Made by a program: the position numbers and the translations under genes
Part shown: positions 35,987-47,129 of the stretch, piece by piece
How positions within the stretch are numbered: position 1 is the stretch's first letter
Layout of the letters: each line of letters starts with the position of its first letter
Notes under the pieces: generated by a model
Database searches by the model: none
Told to the model about the DNA's origin: nothing
The model's input: only the letters and a program-made list of their open reading frames with translations
Assembly (NCBI GenBank): GCA_020205615.1
Contig: CM035168.1
Location: 9,180,237-9,244,236, forward strand
Reading direction: 5' to 3'
Length of the DNA: 64,000 nt
Source: Panax quinquefolius
Taxonomy: Eukaryota > Streptophyta > Magnoliopsida > Apiales > Araliaceae

Positions 35987-36454
35987 TGAGCCAGATTGCA
36001 TTGGTGATGTGGTCCATGTGTCCGCGACCACCACTAGCGACTGCAACGGTCGCTAACATCCTCGGTTCATAAACGGTCGCTGATAAACATTAGCGACCGT
36101 ATGCGGTCGTGGATTTCTAATTTTAAAAAAATGGTTGTTTGGTGGATTTCCTAAAAAAACTGTACCTTTTTGTACCTAATTTACATCCCAACACACATCA
36201 GTATCTATATATAAACCAACATTCCTAAAAATTCATTGAGATCCATCGATCTATATATATATAATTAAATACAAACACAATATATATAAACATCCACGCA
36301 CGTATAAACATAAACAAAAATCATATGAATAAAACTAACTTGGTTTCTATAGACACTCAAAATTTTTTGCACGCTTGTTATTGACATTGCAGGAGGGCAG
36401 ATTCGTCTTTCAGAGATAACCCTGGAAGACAGCTGACATCCATTCAGGATACTA

Positions 36455-36560
36455 CTGGAAGTTCAGTTCCAACCCAGAACACAAACCGGGAACATCAGTT
36501 CTAACCCAGAACACAAACTGGGAACATCAGTTCCAACCCAGAACACAAACCGGGAGTGTC
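36455..36560 (+). repeat. 33-bp tandem repeats in the Tat LTR
   Basis: Three to four units of CAGTTCCAACCCAGAACACA plus flanking bases. The 3' LTR has the same array at 51865-51965. Confidence 0.85.
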
Positions 36561-37500
36561 ATTACCAATCTCGGAGATAACCCAGAGGTATGCAGATCAA
36601 AAGACCGACAACAACACCGGAGAGGACAGTTCTGTCTCGGCGATAACACCGTGACATTCAGTTCCAGTCCCAGAACCAACACTGAGAGTAGCGACTCCAT
36701 CCTTGGTGATAGCCCCAAGGGATGCTTTTGCAGTTCCAGCGATAACTCAGAAATTGTTTGTTTCAAATACATGCGATCAGCTTCAAGCTCAGACCTCCTG
36801 CCGAGGCACTCATACCTCAGACCCGGAGCTAACAACGGGAAGACAGACACACCCACAGATGACAGTGAGGCATACAAACAAGCAGTCCAATCTCGGATAT
36901 AACCCTGAGCAACGTCTGTTTTCCACTTAAACCGGCGATAACCCCGGTAAGGAGTCAAAACGTCGTCTTAGCGCCTCAACATTTTTGCTCACAAGATGAT
37001 ATCGCTGCATACCAACAAGTAGTCCAATCTCAGATGTAACCCTGAGCAACGTCTACTTTCAACTCAAACCGGCGATAACCCCGGCGAAGAGTCAAACATC
37101 ATCTTGCCCCTTCAACACCTGCGCGTCGTCTCAATACTTCATACATACATACATCCAACAATGTCCCACAAGAACCGAGGAGTAACAATCTCGAGTGCCT
37201 ATTACGCGTGGCAGTACTTTGGATAGAATTTGAAGCTTGAAGACCATGGGCATAGTTCCCTCTTCCTGACTTCGTACAACCTCTAATCCATGTCATTGCG
37301 TAACTCTCGACACAAGCGGTCTGAAGAAGGTCAGATATACCTCATTCGGATGCTCGGATTGAAGTTCTGCAAGTTTGAACGGACATTACAGTGCATGAGT
37401 GCATGTACTTCGAGACGATAGGACCTGCGAGGCTCGGATGCACCGACCACCCACCACGTGTACAACCGCTGTACTGCCGTGGGGTGTACCGCGACCATCG

Positions 37501-37510
37501 ATCTATAAAT
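37501..37510 (+). promoter_or_regulatory. Tat LTR TATA box
   Basis: CTATAAATAT, followed by GAGCCTTGGGGTCAG. The 3' LTR has CTATAAATAT at about 52905. A GCAGGTGTACCTGC palindrome lies just upstream in the 3' LTR copy (52878-52895). Confidence 0.7.
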
Positions 37511-37829
37511 ATGAGCCTTGGGGTCAGACATTTGAGGGAGAGAAAGAGAGGAAAAGGCGAGGAAGCTCTGTGCATTTTACTCTGTATACACATCTTTTGA
37601 GTGTTTCCTCATCTTTAAACACTTGTTAGCTCACATATAGCTATCTTTTATCTGGCGGGAGCTGAGTGTTTATCCATTTAAAGTCATAGAAGTCTACATT
37701 GGCAGCCCACTGTAAGCCTTCTCACATTATATAAATCCTTCTTCTCATATTAGCACACACTTTTATACACATTGAGAGTCGTGTTGTGTGCGTTTGCCCG
37801 GACTTCGGTCCGTGGTTTTCATTTTTGTC

Positions 37830-38560
37830 TGTATATATATACTTATATATGTATATATTTCATATATGGACTAACATTATCGAGTTATGCCTCGATTGAG
37901 CCTGAGACTTGATGCGAGGCGTTTATTGCTTATATATATATATTGTTGTCGATATATATCGATGAGCTGGATTTTACATCCGGTGCATTTACTCGCTTAT
38001 ATATATATATACTTATATATATAATTGTTATCACACATATCTGATGAGCCTGGATTTTACATCCGGAGCATTTACTTGCTTTTATATATATATATATATA
38101 CTTATATATATAATTGTAATCGGACATATCCGATGAGCCTGGATTCACATCCAGTGTGTTTACTGCTTATATATATATATATATGTCCATATATATATTT
38201 ATATTTCTGTTAGGCCTGGAGTTTACTTCGTGGCCTTTTACAGATTTATTTATATTTCGTCCTGCCTGGAGTTTACTTCGTGGCAGTTGATCGCTTTTAT
38301 AGTTTTATTTACATTTCGTCCTGCCTAGAGTTTACTTCGTGGCAGTTGATCAATTTTACAGCTTTATTTACATTTCGTCCCACCTGGAGTTTACTTCGTG
38401 GTGGTTGATCATGTCCATATATATATATATATTTACCGCTTTTATATATTTACATTTCGATCCCCATGGAGTTGCTTCGTGGTGGTTGATCATGTATCTG
38501 TATATATATATTTACAACTTTATATATATATATAACGCTATCGCTTTCCATACAAATTGC
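37830..38560 (+). repeat. Two tandem arrays in the Tat LTR
   Basis: The first array has units with GATGAGCCTGGATTTTACAT separated by (TA)n stretches (four units, 37870-38160). The second has five units of CCTGGAGTTTACTTCGTGG at about 60-bp spacing (38212-38480). The first array is also in the 3' LTR (53280-53558), where the element is cut off. Confidence 0.85.
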
Positions 38561-39334
38561 AATATCATGTGAGCCTAGGAATCATGTGATCACAGATTCG
38601 ATCTACTTCAATCTAGATTCGGTTCCCATGATGGACATTTTTCAACCTATGGCGACTTGTACATTATGTTATAGTGTACGAATTTCCTTGGATGGTTGTC
38701 ATGCCCATGAGGAGTTCTAAGATCTGTTTGATATTATTTTCTCGAGAATGCTTCGCATCTCGAAAATAAAAGCAAACAAGCCGAACATTTAATAATAAAA
38801 TGGAAGTATCAAAGGCCTCAATTACTATTGAGCACATGGTTTGATAAACCTCTTTTACAAAACGTCATTGCTATATCTTGTTTAAAACTGAATTTTTCTA
38901 TAAATTCAAACCCTATGTATATAGGTGCAAACGAGGTACATCACTACTTTCAAATAATTGCACATTGATCCACACACACACACACACACATTCATATAAC
39001 TGTTTCTTTGAAAAGTGGCGGTCACCGTGTCAACAAGGATGTCGGGGGGTGCCTAACACCTTCCCTCCGCATAATCAAGCCCCCGGACCCAAATGAATCT
39101 CGATTTTACAGACCCGTTTAGCAGTGTCGCATCACTGGGTTAATGTCCAAACCTTTTTGGTTGTGTTGGTGCAACCAGTTAAATACACCAACTGGCGGCT
39201 CTTAAAGTCAAATCGTCGACATTATACATGTCGAACCTTTTTCACTTGTTTTTTTAAACAAATCTCACATTAACATGAGAACGCCAAAGAACAAGTAACG
39301 AAAAGAGACACTCAAAAATCCCGATGTCGACAGG

Positions 39335-39355
39335 TGGCGACTCTGGTGGGGACTC
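39335..39355 (+). promoter_or_regulatory. Primer-binding site, Tat/Ogre style
   Basis: TGGCGACTCTGGTGGGGAC begins two bases after the LTR end. It matches the post-LTR primer site typical of Tat/Ogre elements. The tRNA used was not verified. Confidence 0.65.
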
Positions 39356-39359
39356 CAGT

Positions 39360-40065
39360 AAGAGGGCTTTAGCCGCTATTACAAGCTTTTCAAAATTGTT
39401 ATATAGTTGTGTGTGAATGTTGCATTTACATTTCTGATGAATGTGTACGAATGCATTTTTATTTACTGCACTGCTAAATATCTATCTGTGATATTAGTGC
39501 TTAACACATGTCATCATTTTGCATAAACGGTGAGACACGTTGTATGTGAATGTATGTTGTGTGGTTCCTCCATCAGGAGGCTATCCTGTCGGTGTTTGAT
39601 TATTGGACTCGCAGAAAGAATAATTCCAGCGAGGCTCAAGAAAGGCACCACCCAGATTCGCTCCAGTTGAAAGACCGGATTAACTTCCCGTCAAGTAAAT
39701 TGTAATGATCTGGGAACCTTCATGCCAAAAAGCCGCGAGAGTAAATCTAAAATAGGTCAACCTCTGATAAACGAAACGCAGAGGAAAGTCTCTTCATACG
39801 TTCCATTTTCAATTACTTGTAAAAGCATTTACTTGTAATTTTATTTCATGTTAATCCATATGTAATGGAAAATATGAAGAATATCTGTGCATGCATGCAT
39901 GTTATCAATTAACAACCAGTTTTACAGGACAAAAAATCCTAAAATGGACATGTTATGATAACATTTATATTACCCTAAAACTAAACTAAGTAGGTCTTTT
40001 GTAGGGAAGCAATTGGGCCTGTTACCCACTTAAAATCTAAAAAGGCCACAGGCCTACAGCCACTC
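39360..40065 (+). other. Untranslated leader of the Tat-like element
   Basis: Between PBS and gag. No ORF supported. It contains a stretch around 39590-39790 with no recognised motif. Confidence 0.45.
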
Positions 40066-41265
40066 ATGTCTACTTCTGACCAGTCTAATGCTGTTTCCCG
40101 AGAAGAATTTGACGGATTGAGTAAACAAATTACAGACTTGGTTATTCTACTGAAAGAATTGCACCAGTCCACTCAGGGTACGAAGATACCTACACATACA
40201 GAATACTCTGCACAAGGAGGAGTTCAAGGTCTGGAAAAGACAATTCCAGAACCTCAGTTGGATACGACCAACAAAGACCCTGAAAACCCCATCTCAAAGG
40301 ATATCCAGACACCGATGATATTAAGAAGAAGGTCCTTCAAATGGAGGAAACTATTAGTGTTCTCAAAGGGATTGGAACACATGGTAGTGTTTCATATGCA
40401 GACCTTTGCATATTTCATGGTGTTCATTATCCAGAGAAATTCAAGACCCCTGATTTTGAGAAATATGACGGATTGGAGGATCCTTATACACATTTAAAGG
40501 TGTTCATTAGAGAACTCGGATCTTATGCGAATAATGAAAAGCTCAAAATGCAAATTATTTCGAAAAAGTCCATTTGGAGAAGACGTTCATGGTATACAGT
40601 TAGACAACTCAAAGATCTATAGCTGGGAAGATCTGGCTCACGCCTTTCTCACTCAATACGCTTTTCAATCTCGGATGGCTCTGACCCAGTATCAAATCAC
40701 CAAGGTCAAGAAATAGTCTAATGAGTCATTTAGAGAGTATGCGCTCAAAGGTGGAGCGCTTCTTCGCTCAAGTTATTCCTTCCATGACGTAATCGAAATG
40801 GTCATGACTTTCATAGATGTACAGGAAGCTCCTTTCTATGAAAGGGTTCTAGCTGGTATTGGCAAACCATTCTCTGAAATGATCAAGCATGGAGAGATGG
40901 CTGAGATGGGATTAAAGTCCGATAAAATTCAAGACCTAAGCGCTTCTTAAAGTCATTCTTTGAGCACATCCAGTCCAGATCTTATGGAAACAACCCCCGG
41001 AGGGTCCATAAGAAGAAAGAGGAGGATGTTTCCTTGATACTACAAGGACAAAAAGGTAATGAAAGCATGCCTATGCAGAGGAGAAACTACTCCCCTTTTC
41101 TAGCACAATCTTTAAACCCTCCATTGCCTAAAAGTGGAGAAGTAAAGTGACCTCGAATGTTCGCACCCTTAGGGGACTCGCTCGAGAATATTCTTGCTCT
41201 TCTGACTGCTCAGAAGAAAATTACACATCTTCTTCCACCAGTCAACCCTAATGGAGGGGTTTTAA
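40066..41265 (+). pseudogene. Tat-type gag pseudogene
   Basis: An ATG at 40066 starts MSTSDQSNAVSREEFDGLSK. A frameshift near 40315 moves to ISVLKGIGTHGSVSYADLCI, then PEKFKTPDFEKYDGLEDPYT and HLKVFIRELGSYANNEKLKM. Another shift near 40560 leads to YSWEDLAHAFLTQYAFQSRM (40616 on), then SNESFREYALKGGALLRSSY and ERVLAGIGKPFSEMIKHGEM. This order matches the Retrotrans_gag domain of Tat/Ogre elements. The frame has a TAG near 40714 and further stops. The last readable part (MFAPLGDSLENILALLTAQK, 41157 on) ends near 41265, where the pol deletion begins. Confidence 0.88.
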
Positions 41266-41267
41266 TG

Positions 41268-42177
41268 CTACTCGGAAGTGTGCTTATCATGCTTATCATC
41301 GGGTATGGGCTCACTCAACAGCTCGCTCATAGCATCTACGCTCAAAGGACCCGTACGAACAATCCTGCCCTTGAGCTCCTCCGCCGGAACTCCCAACAAG
41401 GATCTGACGGCAGTAGGGGTGATATCCATCGTGCAAGGCACCGACTCCCCTCCAAACTCCATACATGTGATAAACCGCCAATCCATCGGCGTCATCATCG
41501 CCTCACAGTCCAACAAATGGAGTGATCGAAGTGGTGAAACCACCGCTTCGAGATAATGCCACAAGTAACCCGAGGACAGCGATGGGGTAGAATAGAGAAG
41601 AACATCCCAAATCCCCAGCCATGGACGATCGCTCTGTAGTCATCATGCAAATCCTGATATATAGAGTGGATGCTAAACCAGTTCCCTCGAGGCTGTGTGA
41701 ATTCGGAAACCTACATCAAATGCAGACCAACATCAGAATCCTTGACTCCTCATTTATAGGAAATAAAGAAGATTAAAGATCTAACTTCATACCTCGTTTC
41801 CGTGCAGGTATACTGAAGGATGCCTACTTAAGTCACCCAGAAGATCTGGGTTTGCCACTTGAATACCTGGCAATTCCCTACGGGGAACACGTACAGCAGA
41901 GGGGAGTAGGAACCTCGATCGATACATCCTCCTCCTCGTCCTCTACATTCAGAACTTCAACCCGAATGGGACGTATCACCGCCTCCACCAAACGACGAGG
42001 CTGTCTGACAGAACGGCGTTGAGGCTCTTCAGAAGCTCTCCTCCGTACATCAGAAGTGGTCCTGCGGGAACTACTCGGCTGATCCGGATCCATAATATCT
42101 GGACAACAAGTCTCCAAATCACCTCAGAAAGGGTGTGGTAATTTCTTACCTGGAGCTTTTCAAAATGCATTATTTTA
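41268..42177 (-). pseudogene. Antisense ORF of the Tat-like element, PMD-like, with introns
   Basis: The minus strand carries a charged N-terminal exon with MDPDQPSSSRRTTSDVRRRA and an acidic tail EDEEEDVSIEV. Likely splice sites are CCAG/GTAAGA near 42145, GTATGA near 41795 and GATGTAG near 41705. Downstream exons read EFTQPRGNWFSIHSIYQDLH and DYRAIVHGWGFGMFFSILPH. After a frameshift the text is AMMTPMDWRFITCMEFGGES and MDITPTAVRSLLGVPAEELK. The arrangement resembles the plant mobile domain (PMD). Extra antisense ORFs between pol and the 3' LTR are known in Tat elements. Frames shift, so it is a remnant. Confidence 0.6.
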
Positions 42178-42179
42178 AC

Positions 42180-43090
42180 ATATATCTACAATAGAGATAA
42201 AAATGCATGACTACCCAATACCTACATTTTGGGAAAATTTTTCCATAGCCCCTTGTAAATGGGACTGTCCACATGCACATAGGCATGACTAGGTAGTCAT
42301 TCAGTAGCACACCTATACACAATCATATACATCCTACATGCATTAATCACATCATAGTAAAAAATCCGTAAGTGTAGTCTAATTACCAGGATTATTTTAC
42401 TTTTCTACCTTTACTCATTTGTCCTCAGATAGGATAAGAAATGACAGTAAAAGGTACCAATTTAACTGTTTCAAAAGTCAAATTTTTTCACATCATTATG
42501 TTCAGCATGGTTTAATACTAACATTTGCTATGTTGAATATTTTTTATTAAGTCATATCAGCATGCATATTCACTACTATGTGTCTAAATGCATTTCATGT
42601 GATAAGTCATTTTTCAATGAGATAGAAACCGGAAAAATACATGCATACGTTACTGGGGCCCGATGAAGAAGAACGCTTGTACGGTGGCAGAATATGTAGA
42701 AAGTTGCCCGAACTCAGCAGATCTGAAGAAGAGCTCTCCGATTTTCTTCGCTGCGCAACATGAAAATGACTTATGAAAGCAACCATTCGCCTATACATAG
42801 GCATGGTTGGCCGCAGGCTCACCTGTGGCTCCTGCAGGTGTACCTGCGACACTTATATATGGGTCCCACACCTCCGACTTTCTCCATTTAGAGTTGCAAA
42901 GGAGGTCTCACAAGCTGAAAAGGCCAAATCAGGAATAAAAATGCTACGCGATTGAGCGGAATAGCCTGAAATCCTGGTTTCTTGTCGGTCAGAGTTTAAC
43001 TCCCATCATCTCAATGTTATTCGCCTGAATGCAGGGTATACTATACCAATGAGCTCAGCTTTCACAGATCATGCTCTGCAAAACCCCACA
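42180..43090. other. Upstream region of the antisense ORF, no sense gene
   Basis: No coding sequence seen. On the minus strand CCCATATATAAG (near 42855) could be a TATA box for the antisense transcript. Next to it is a GCAGGTGTACCTGC palindrome also found beside the LTR TATA box at 52878-52895, so a promoter module may have been shared. Weak evidence. Confidence 0.4.
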
Positions 43091-43099
43091 AAGGTCTGA

Positions 43100-43620
43100 T
43101 GCCGTCATTTGCAGGGTCACAACCCTAAACTTCCCCAGCGGGGGTTACAATGCAAAACCACAAAATATCAAACCTCCCCGGCGGGGGTTACAACGCTGAA
43201 GTTACAAACTAATAAAGTATCCCCGGCGGGGGTCACAACGCACATCTTTCAAGCATCTACGTATCCCCGGCGGGGGTTACAACGCAATGCAACCATTGAT
43301 ACACACATCAATGAAGGTCAAGCAACCTTGACGTCATATCAGTCGATGGCAAGTAAACCCATCGAAGCAACCCATCTACGTATCCCTGGCGGGGGTTACA
43401 AAGCAATGCAACCATTGATACACACATTAATGAAGATCAAGCAACCTTGACGTCATGTCAGCCGATGACAAGTAAACCCATTGATGCAACTCATTTACGT
43501 ATCCCCGGCGGGGGTTACAATGCAATGCTACCATTGACACATACATCAATGAAGGTCAAGTAACCTTGACAATGCACCCAACAGGGATCTATCCGGTGAT
43601 ACACACATCAATGAAGGTCG
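43100..43620 (+). repeat. Tandem repeat with CCCCGGCGGGG core
   Basis: CCCCGGCGGGGGTTACAACGC or close variants begin near 43134, 43174, 43221, 43264, 43383 and 43502. Spacing is 40-47 at first, then 119. The long unit includes a CAAGCAACCTTGACGTCAT segment. The core is a near-perfect inverted repeat (CCCCG/CGGGG). It lies between the antisense ORF and the 3' LTR. Confidence 0.85.
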
Positions 43621-43984
43621 GGCAACCCTGACATCAACAAAACTGTTGGCAGTAACTCCGAAAGAATGAGGGAATATATTATACACATCCTCAAACAGAC
43701 AAAGTCTTATCCCCATAGATCTCTTACACATAAGAGGTACCTCTATGGAATATAAGCCAGTGTCTAGGATTCAAGACTTTGGTGATAGCCCCAACGTCAA
43801 CATCCTTGGAGACTTGGATTGCATGTCCAAGCCATCACTGATTGTCATCCCAACAGGATTACCTGACAATCATGCATCATATATTTGCATCATGTTGTTG
43901 CATATAGCATCATGTTTATCTTGCTTGCATTTCAAGTGTCTAGGATTCTTTATCCTATCCATGCTTTGCATTGCATGAATATGA

Positions 43985-44001
43985 TAAAGAGGGCATCTCA
44001 G
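43985..44001 (+). promoter_or_regulatory. Polypurine tract of the Tat-like element
   Basis: ATAAAGAGGGCATCTCAG precedes the 3' LTR start TGAGACACTC. It is an imperfect purine run. Confidence 0.5.
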
Positions 44002-44058
44002 TGAGACACTCAAAATTTTCTCGCATTATTTCATCGACATTGCGGGAGGCGATTCATC
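44002..44058 (+). mobile_element. 3' LTR of the Tat-like element, first 57 bp
   Basis: Matches the 5' LTR from its first base through GACATTGCGGGAGGC and GATTCATC, then is cut by the Athila-like insertion. The rest resumes at 51809. Confidence 0.85.
44054..44058. repeat. Target-site duplication TCATC, left copy
   Basis: TCATC, then one extra C, precedes the LTR start TGATGAGTG. The partner is 51809-51813. Confidence 0.8.
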
Positions 44059-44059
44059 C

Positions 44060-45636
44060 TGATGAGTGAGTTTTATACTTATGAATTGGATACATTCGGG
44101 CTTAATTTATTGTTGTTCTCAAGTCTTTTAGAATATTTTTTAAGTGTTTGTGTCTATTCAAGCATGTTTTATGTTGTTTTGTAGGAATTGGGACAAAAGT
44201 TACTTGGATCGATGTTCGGGGTGGCTAGATTCTCGTTTTCGGCTTGCCATTTACATAATAGTCACTTCAGAGCCCATTTGAGTATTGCTCCGGACCTTAT
44301 TTCGAAACACTTAAAGAATGAAAGTTGTAGATCTACTTCTCCTCTTTCCGGATCATCTTGAATCATCGAAATCGGATTTTGGAAGAAAAGGTTATGGCCA
44401 TTTTCCCAAAGGACGTCGGAGCAGAAAATGTCAGAACATGTGCTAGCGCCGGGCGCCTAAAATAAAACCTATCCCAAAGACCGGCGGCTGGGGACATAGG
44501 GTTACAGACAGTGCCATCATTTGGGAAGAGGTTGGTTGGGCTTGGACGCATTTTTGGGCAAATTTTGACACCTTTTTGACTCCAAACTGGATTGGGTTTG
44601 TTCCTAAGCTAAAAATTGGACTTGTAACCTATAAATACATGATGTAAGACATAAAATAAAGGGAGATTACATAGATTAGACTAGATTAAACACTCCATTA
44701 ACTTAGAATCTAAACCCTAGCTCTTAATTAGCCATTGAAGATTGAAGCAAATTGAAGAACACTGAAGATCAAGAGCAAGAGCAAGAGGGGAGCATCAGAT
44801 TTGCTGACAACAGATTCTATTTTCTTCTCTTATCATACTTTTATCTTTTAATGTCTATTCAATTGTGGATTCTTGGTTTTAATTCATTAATTATGAACTA
44901 ACTCTTTTATTAAGATTCCAATTGAACCTTTTATGATTATGAATTGATTATTTGATTTATTCCAATTATTTATGTTGAAGTGAATTGTTCATCTTGCTTT
45001 GTGCTTATTGATTAATTATCTGGACAATAATTACCTTGTTACTCTAGAAGGAATTGGGAAAGGAATTCTAGAGTTAGAACTGGGCATGGTGACATGTGAC
45101 TTAGTTATTTGTATAGTGAATAATTAGGTTTGTGAATAGAATGAGGATATCTATTTGTCGCATGTAACACATAAGGAATTGGGATTGTAGTGAGTTTAAT
45201 TCAATTGTTTTGCATAGGGATATAGAAAAATTAACTTGGATTAAATAGAAGGCAAATGATCACTTGAGAAAGGGCTTTTGGCATTTGAGAATTCATGTTA
45301 ACAATTCAGTAGACATAATAATTGGAATAGTTGAATAATTGATTTATAATTCATAATTGGGGATATTGGAGTCTTAATTCTTATTTATCTGAATTCCATC
45401 AATTCTTAGTTGTTTATTTGCTTTCTTTTAGAATAATCTTTTTGTTTTGTTTAATTAAGTTTTCTTAAATTTAGAAATCACAATTATTGGTTGTTTAAAT
45501 AAAATTGATTTGGTTAAGAGTTAGTCTTTGGTAATTTTTATTAAATAATTCCTCGTGGGAACGATATTCTACTTTCACTTTATTACTTGTTGATGTATAT
45601 ACTTGCGTATTCATTGATTCATGAAATCGATCAACA
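44060..45636 (+). mobile_element. Athila-like LTR1
   Basis: Starts TGATGAGTGAGTTTTATAC and ends GATCAACA. TATA box CTATAAATAC at 44629-44638. Closely similar to LTR2 (48680-50275). Confidence 0.88.
44629..44638 (+). promoter_or_regulatory. Athila-like LTR TATA box
   Basis: CTATAAATAC. The identical motif is in LTR2 at 49266-49275. Confidence 0.7.
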
Positions 45637-45642
45637 AGTTTT

Positions 45643-45660
45643 TGGCGCCATTCTTAGGGA
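45643..45660 (+). promoter_or_regulatory. Primer-binding site, Athila style
   Basis: TGGCGCCATTCTTAGGGA lies six bases after LTR1. It resembles the TGGCGCC site of Athila elements with changes in the middle. Confidence 0.6.
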
Positions 45661-45765
45661 ATTAATTTAATAATTATTTACCAATATTAATTTCAATCAA
45701 ATTAGTCTTAATTTAAACATTTTTATTTTTAATTCTCTTCTTATATTTCTCTCATTTTAGGTACC

Positions 45766-47121
45766 ATGGATGACTTTGAGTATCAATGGCCATACACGTT
45801 CATGACTCAACCAAGGGAAATAGGGATTGACGGACTCACGACACTTTCAAAGAAGGCAATGGCGTACACAGTGTCCATGATAGCTAAGAATATGGAAACA
45901 TGGAGTCCACCATCCACGCAACAAGTTTCTGCATTATCAGCACAAATTGAGACACTTTCAAAGATGGTCGACGCTTTTGAAGCACAACGTCGTCAAAGTG
46001 TGGAGATTACTTGTGATTATTGTGCTGGAAATCATATGAGTCATCAATGTACCATCAGTTTTGAGCCAGTACAGTATGGTGGTGATTACCCCAATAATTA
46101 TGTCTATCTTAACAACTATTATCAAGATTGGGGGTATCACCCGGATTTTTCATGGAGTAACAATCAAGCTCAAGCACCGAGACGACAAAACACATCCGGA
46201 TTCCAAAATCAGACTCAACAACAACCAAAGAGGAAATCAAGTTTGGAAGAAACCTTGGAGAAATTTATTAGAGCTTCTGAAAAAAAGAACGAGGAACAAG
46301 ACAAAGTATTAAATCAAGTAGAGTTGAATGTGAAAAGCCAAGATGTTTCATGGAACCATACTCATCAAGATCAATTGTATGCTCCAAGTCCAACGTACCC
46401 ACCGAATTTCTCGTGTCCACCTCCACTACGACAGGAAGAACATCCAAATTTGGAGGAAGCTTTGTCCAAGTTCATAGCTTCATGTGAGGAGAGGAGGATT
46501 AATCAAGAAATATTGAGTCAAAATTTTACGAACCAAACGGAACAACTAACCAATGCCTCGAACATTTGTCCTCAATACACTTGGCTCTATGACATGGATG
46601 ACGAGACTGATGATGAGCCCGAACCAAATCTGCAACCGGATGTGCCAAATGATATAGATGTTAAAAGAGAGGAAAGACTTAGAGACCAACAAAAGGAGAT
46701 CGGTGAAGATCTAACTTTGAGTACCAACGAAAATGAACCGATTTCATTAGTGTCCCATGTACTTTCTCCACCAAAGTTCAAGAATCCTTGCAGTTTTGCA
46801 AAACCATGCCCAATTGGAAGTCATGTCGTCGGCAAAGCTCTTGGTGACGTAAGAGCTAGTACAGTTGTGGAGTCATGGTGGGATGAAAAGGAGAAGATAG
46901 AGGAAGATTCCATTATGTTTATTAAGTTTCAATGCCCCAATCTGATCATTGACATAATGGAGGAAACACCTAGTTGTTGGACGTTCTTAATAGGGAACCT
47001 ATCTACAAAGAGCATGCTAGGTGACTTTAATTCTAGGGTCATTACTAATGGGAACCTCCCAAAAGAGACATTGCTACTGATAGATGGAGGGTTCCTCAAT
47101 TTTCGTAAGGGAATTGGATAG
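45766..47121 (+). CDS. Truncated Athila-type gag, intact 451-codon ORF
   Basis: The ORF starts at an ATG just before MDDFEYQWPYTFMTQPREIG. It lacks the large N-terminal capsid region of Athila gag and covers mainly the C-terminal part. A zinc knuckle CDYCAGNHMSHQC lies at residues 83-95. It is followed by YPNNYVYLNNYYQDWGYHPD, the conserved Asn/Tyr segment after the Athila knuckle. Then come coiled Glu/Lys/Gln-rich segments (LEETLEKFIRASEKKNEEQD; LEEALSKFIASCEERRINQE) and an acidic stretch DMDDETDDEPEPN. The knuckle should bind element RNA. The frame is open, but expression is unknown. A near-identical second copy is at 50408. Confidence 0.8.
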   Translation: MDDFEYQWPYTFMTQPREIGIDGLTTLSKKAMAYTVSMIAKNMETWSPPSTQQVSALSAQIETLSKMVDAFEAQRRQSVEITCDYCAGNHMSHQCTISFEPVQYGGDYPNNYVYLNNYYQDWGYHPDFSWSNNQAQAPRRQNTSGFQNQTQQQPKRKSSLEETLEKFIRASEKKNEEQDKVLNQVELNVKSQDVSWNHTHQDQLYAPSPTYPPNFSCPPPLRQEEHPNLEEALSKFIASCEERRINQEILSQNFTNQTEQLTNASNICPQYTWLYDMDDETDDEPEPNLQPDVPNDIDVKREERLRDQQKEIGEDLTLSTNENEPISLVSHVLSPPKFKNPCSFAKPCPIGSHVVGKALGDVRASTVVESWWDEKEKIEEDSIMFIKFQCPNLIIDIMEETPSCWTFLIGNLSTKSMLGDFNSRVITNGNLPKETLLLIDGGFLNFRKGIG

Positions 47122-47129
47122 AGAATTGA

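Larger units (their letters stand above)
34549..36348 (+). mobile_element. CACTA transposon end with subterminal repeats
   Basis: The terminus reads TACTACAAGAAAAATGG, one base from the CACTACAAGAAAA inverted repeat of plant CACTA (En/Spm-like) elements. Many GCGACCG/CGGTCGC subterminal repeats follow in both orientations (34600-34735 and 36000-36110). A solo LTR splits the element (34751-35981). From 36120 the sequence is an AT-rich stretch similar to 53790-54060. The other terminus was not found. It abuts the copia remnant on the left. Confidence 0.8.
36349..39332 (+). mobile_element. 5' LTR of the Tat-like element
   Basis: Starts near TAGACACTC (the 3' LTR has TGAGACACTC at 44002) and ends TGTCGACA. 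It contains 33-bp repeats (36455-36560), two 145-bp repeats (36866-37110), a TATA box (37502) and arrays of AT-rich and CCTGGAGTTTACTTCGTGG units (37830-38560). A (CA)n run is at 38970-38991. Confidence 0.82.

Noticed and set aside
36527..38572. Many ORFs of 60-140 codons in both strands
   Set aside because: They fall in LTR tandem repeats and (TA)n arrays of the Tat-like element. Parallel ORFs recur in the 3' LTR (51791-53032), as expected for LTR sequence.
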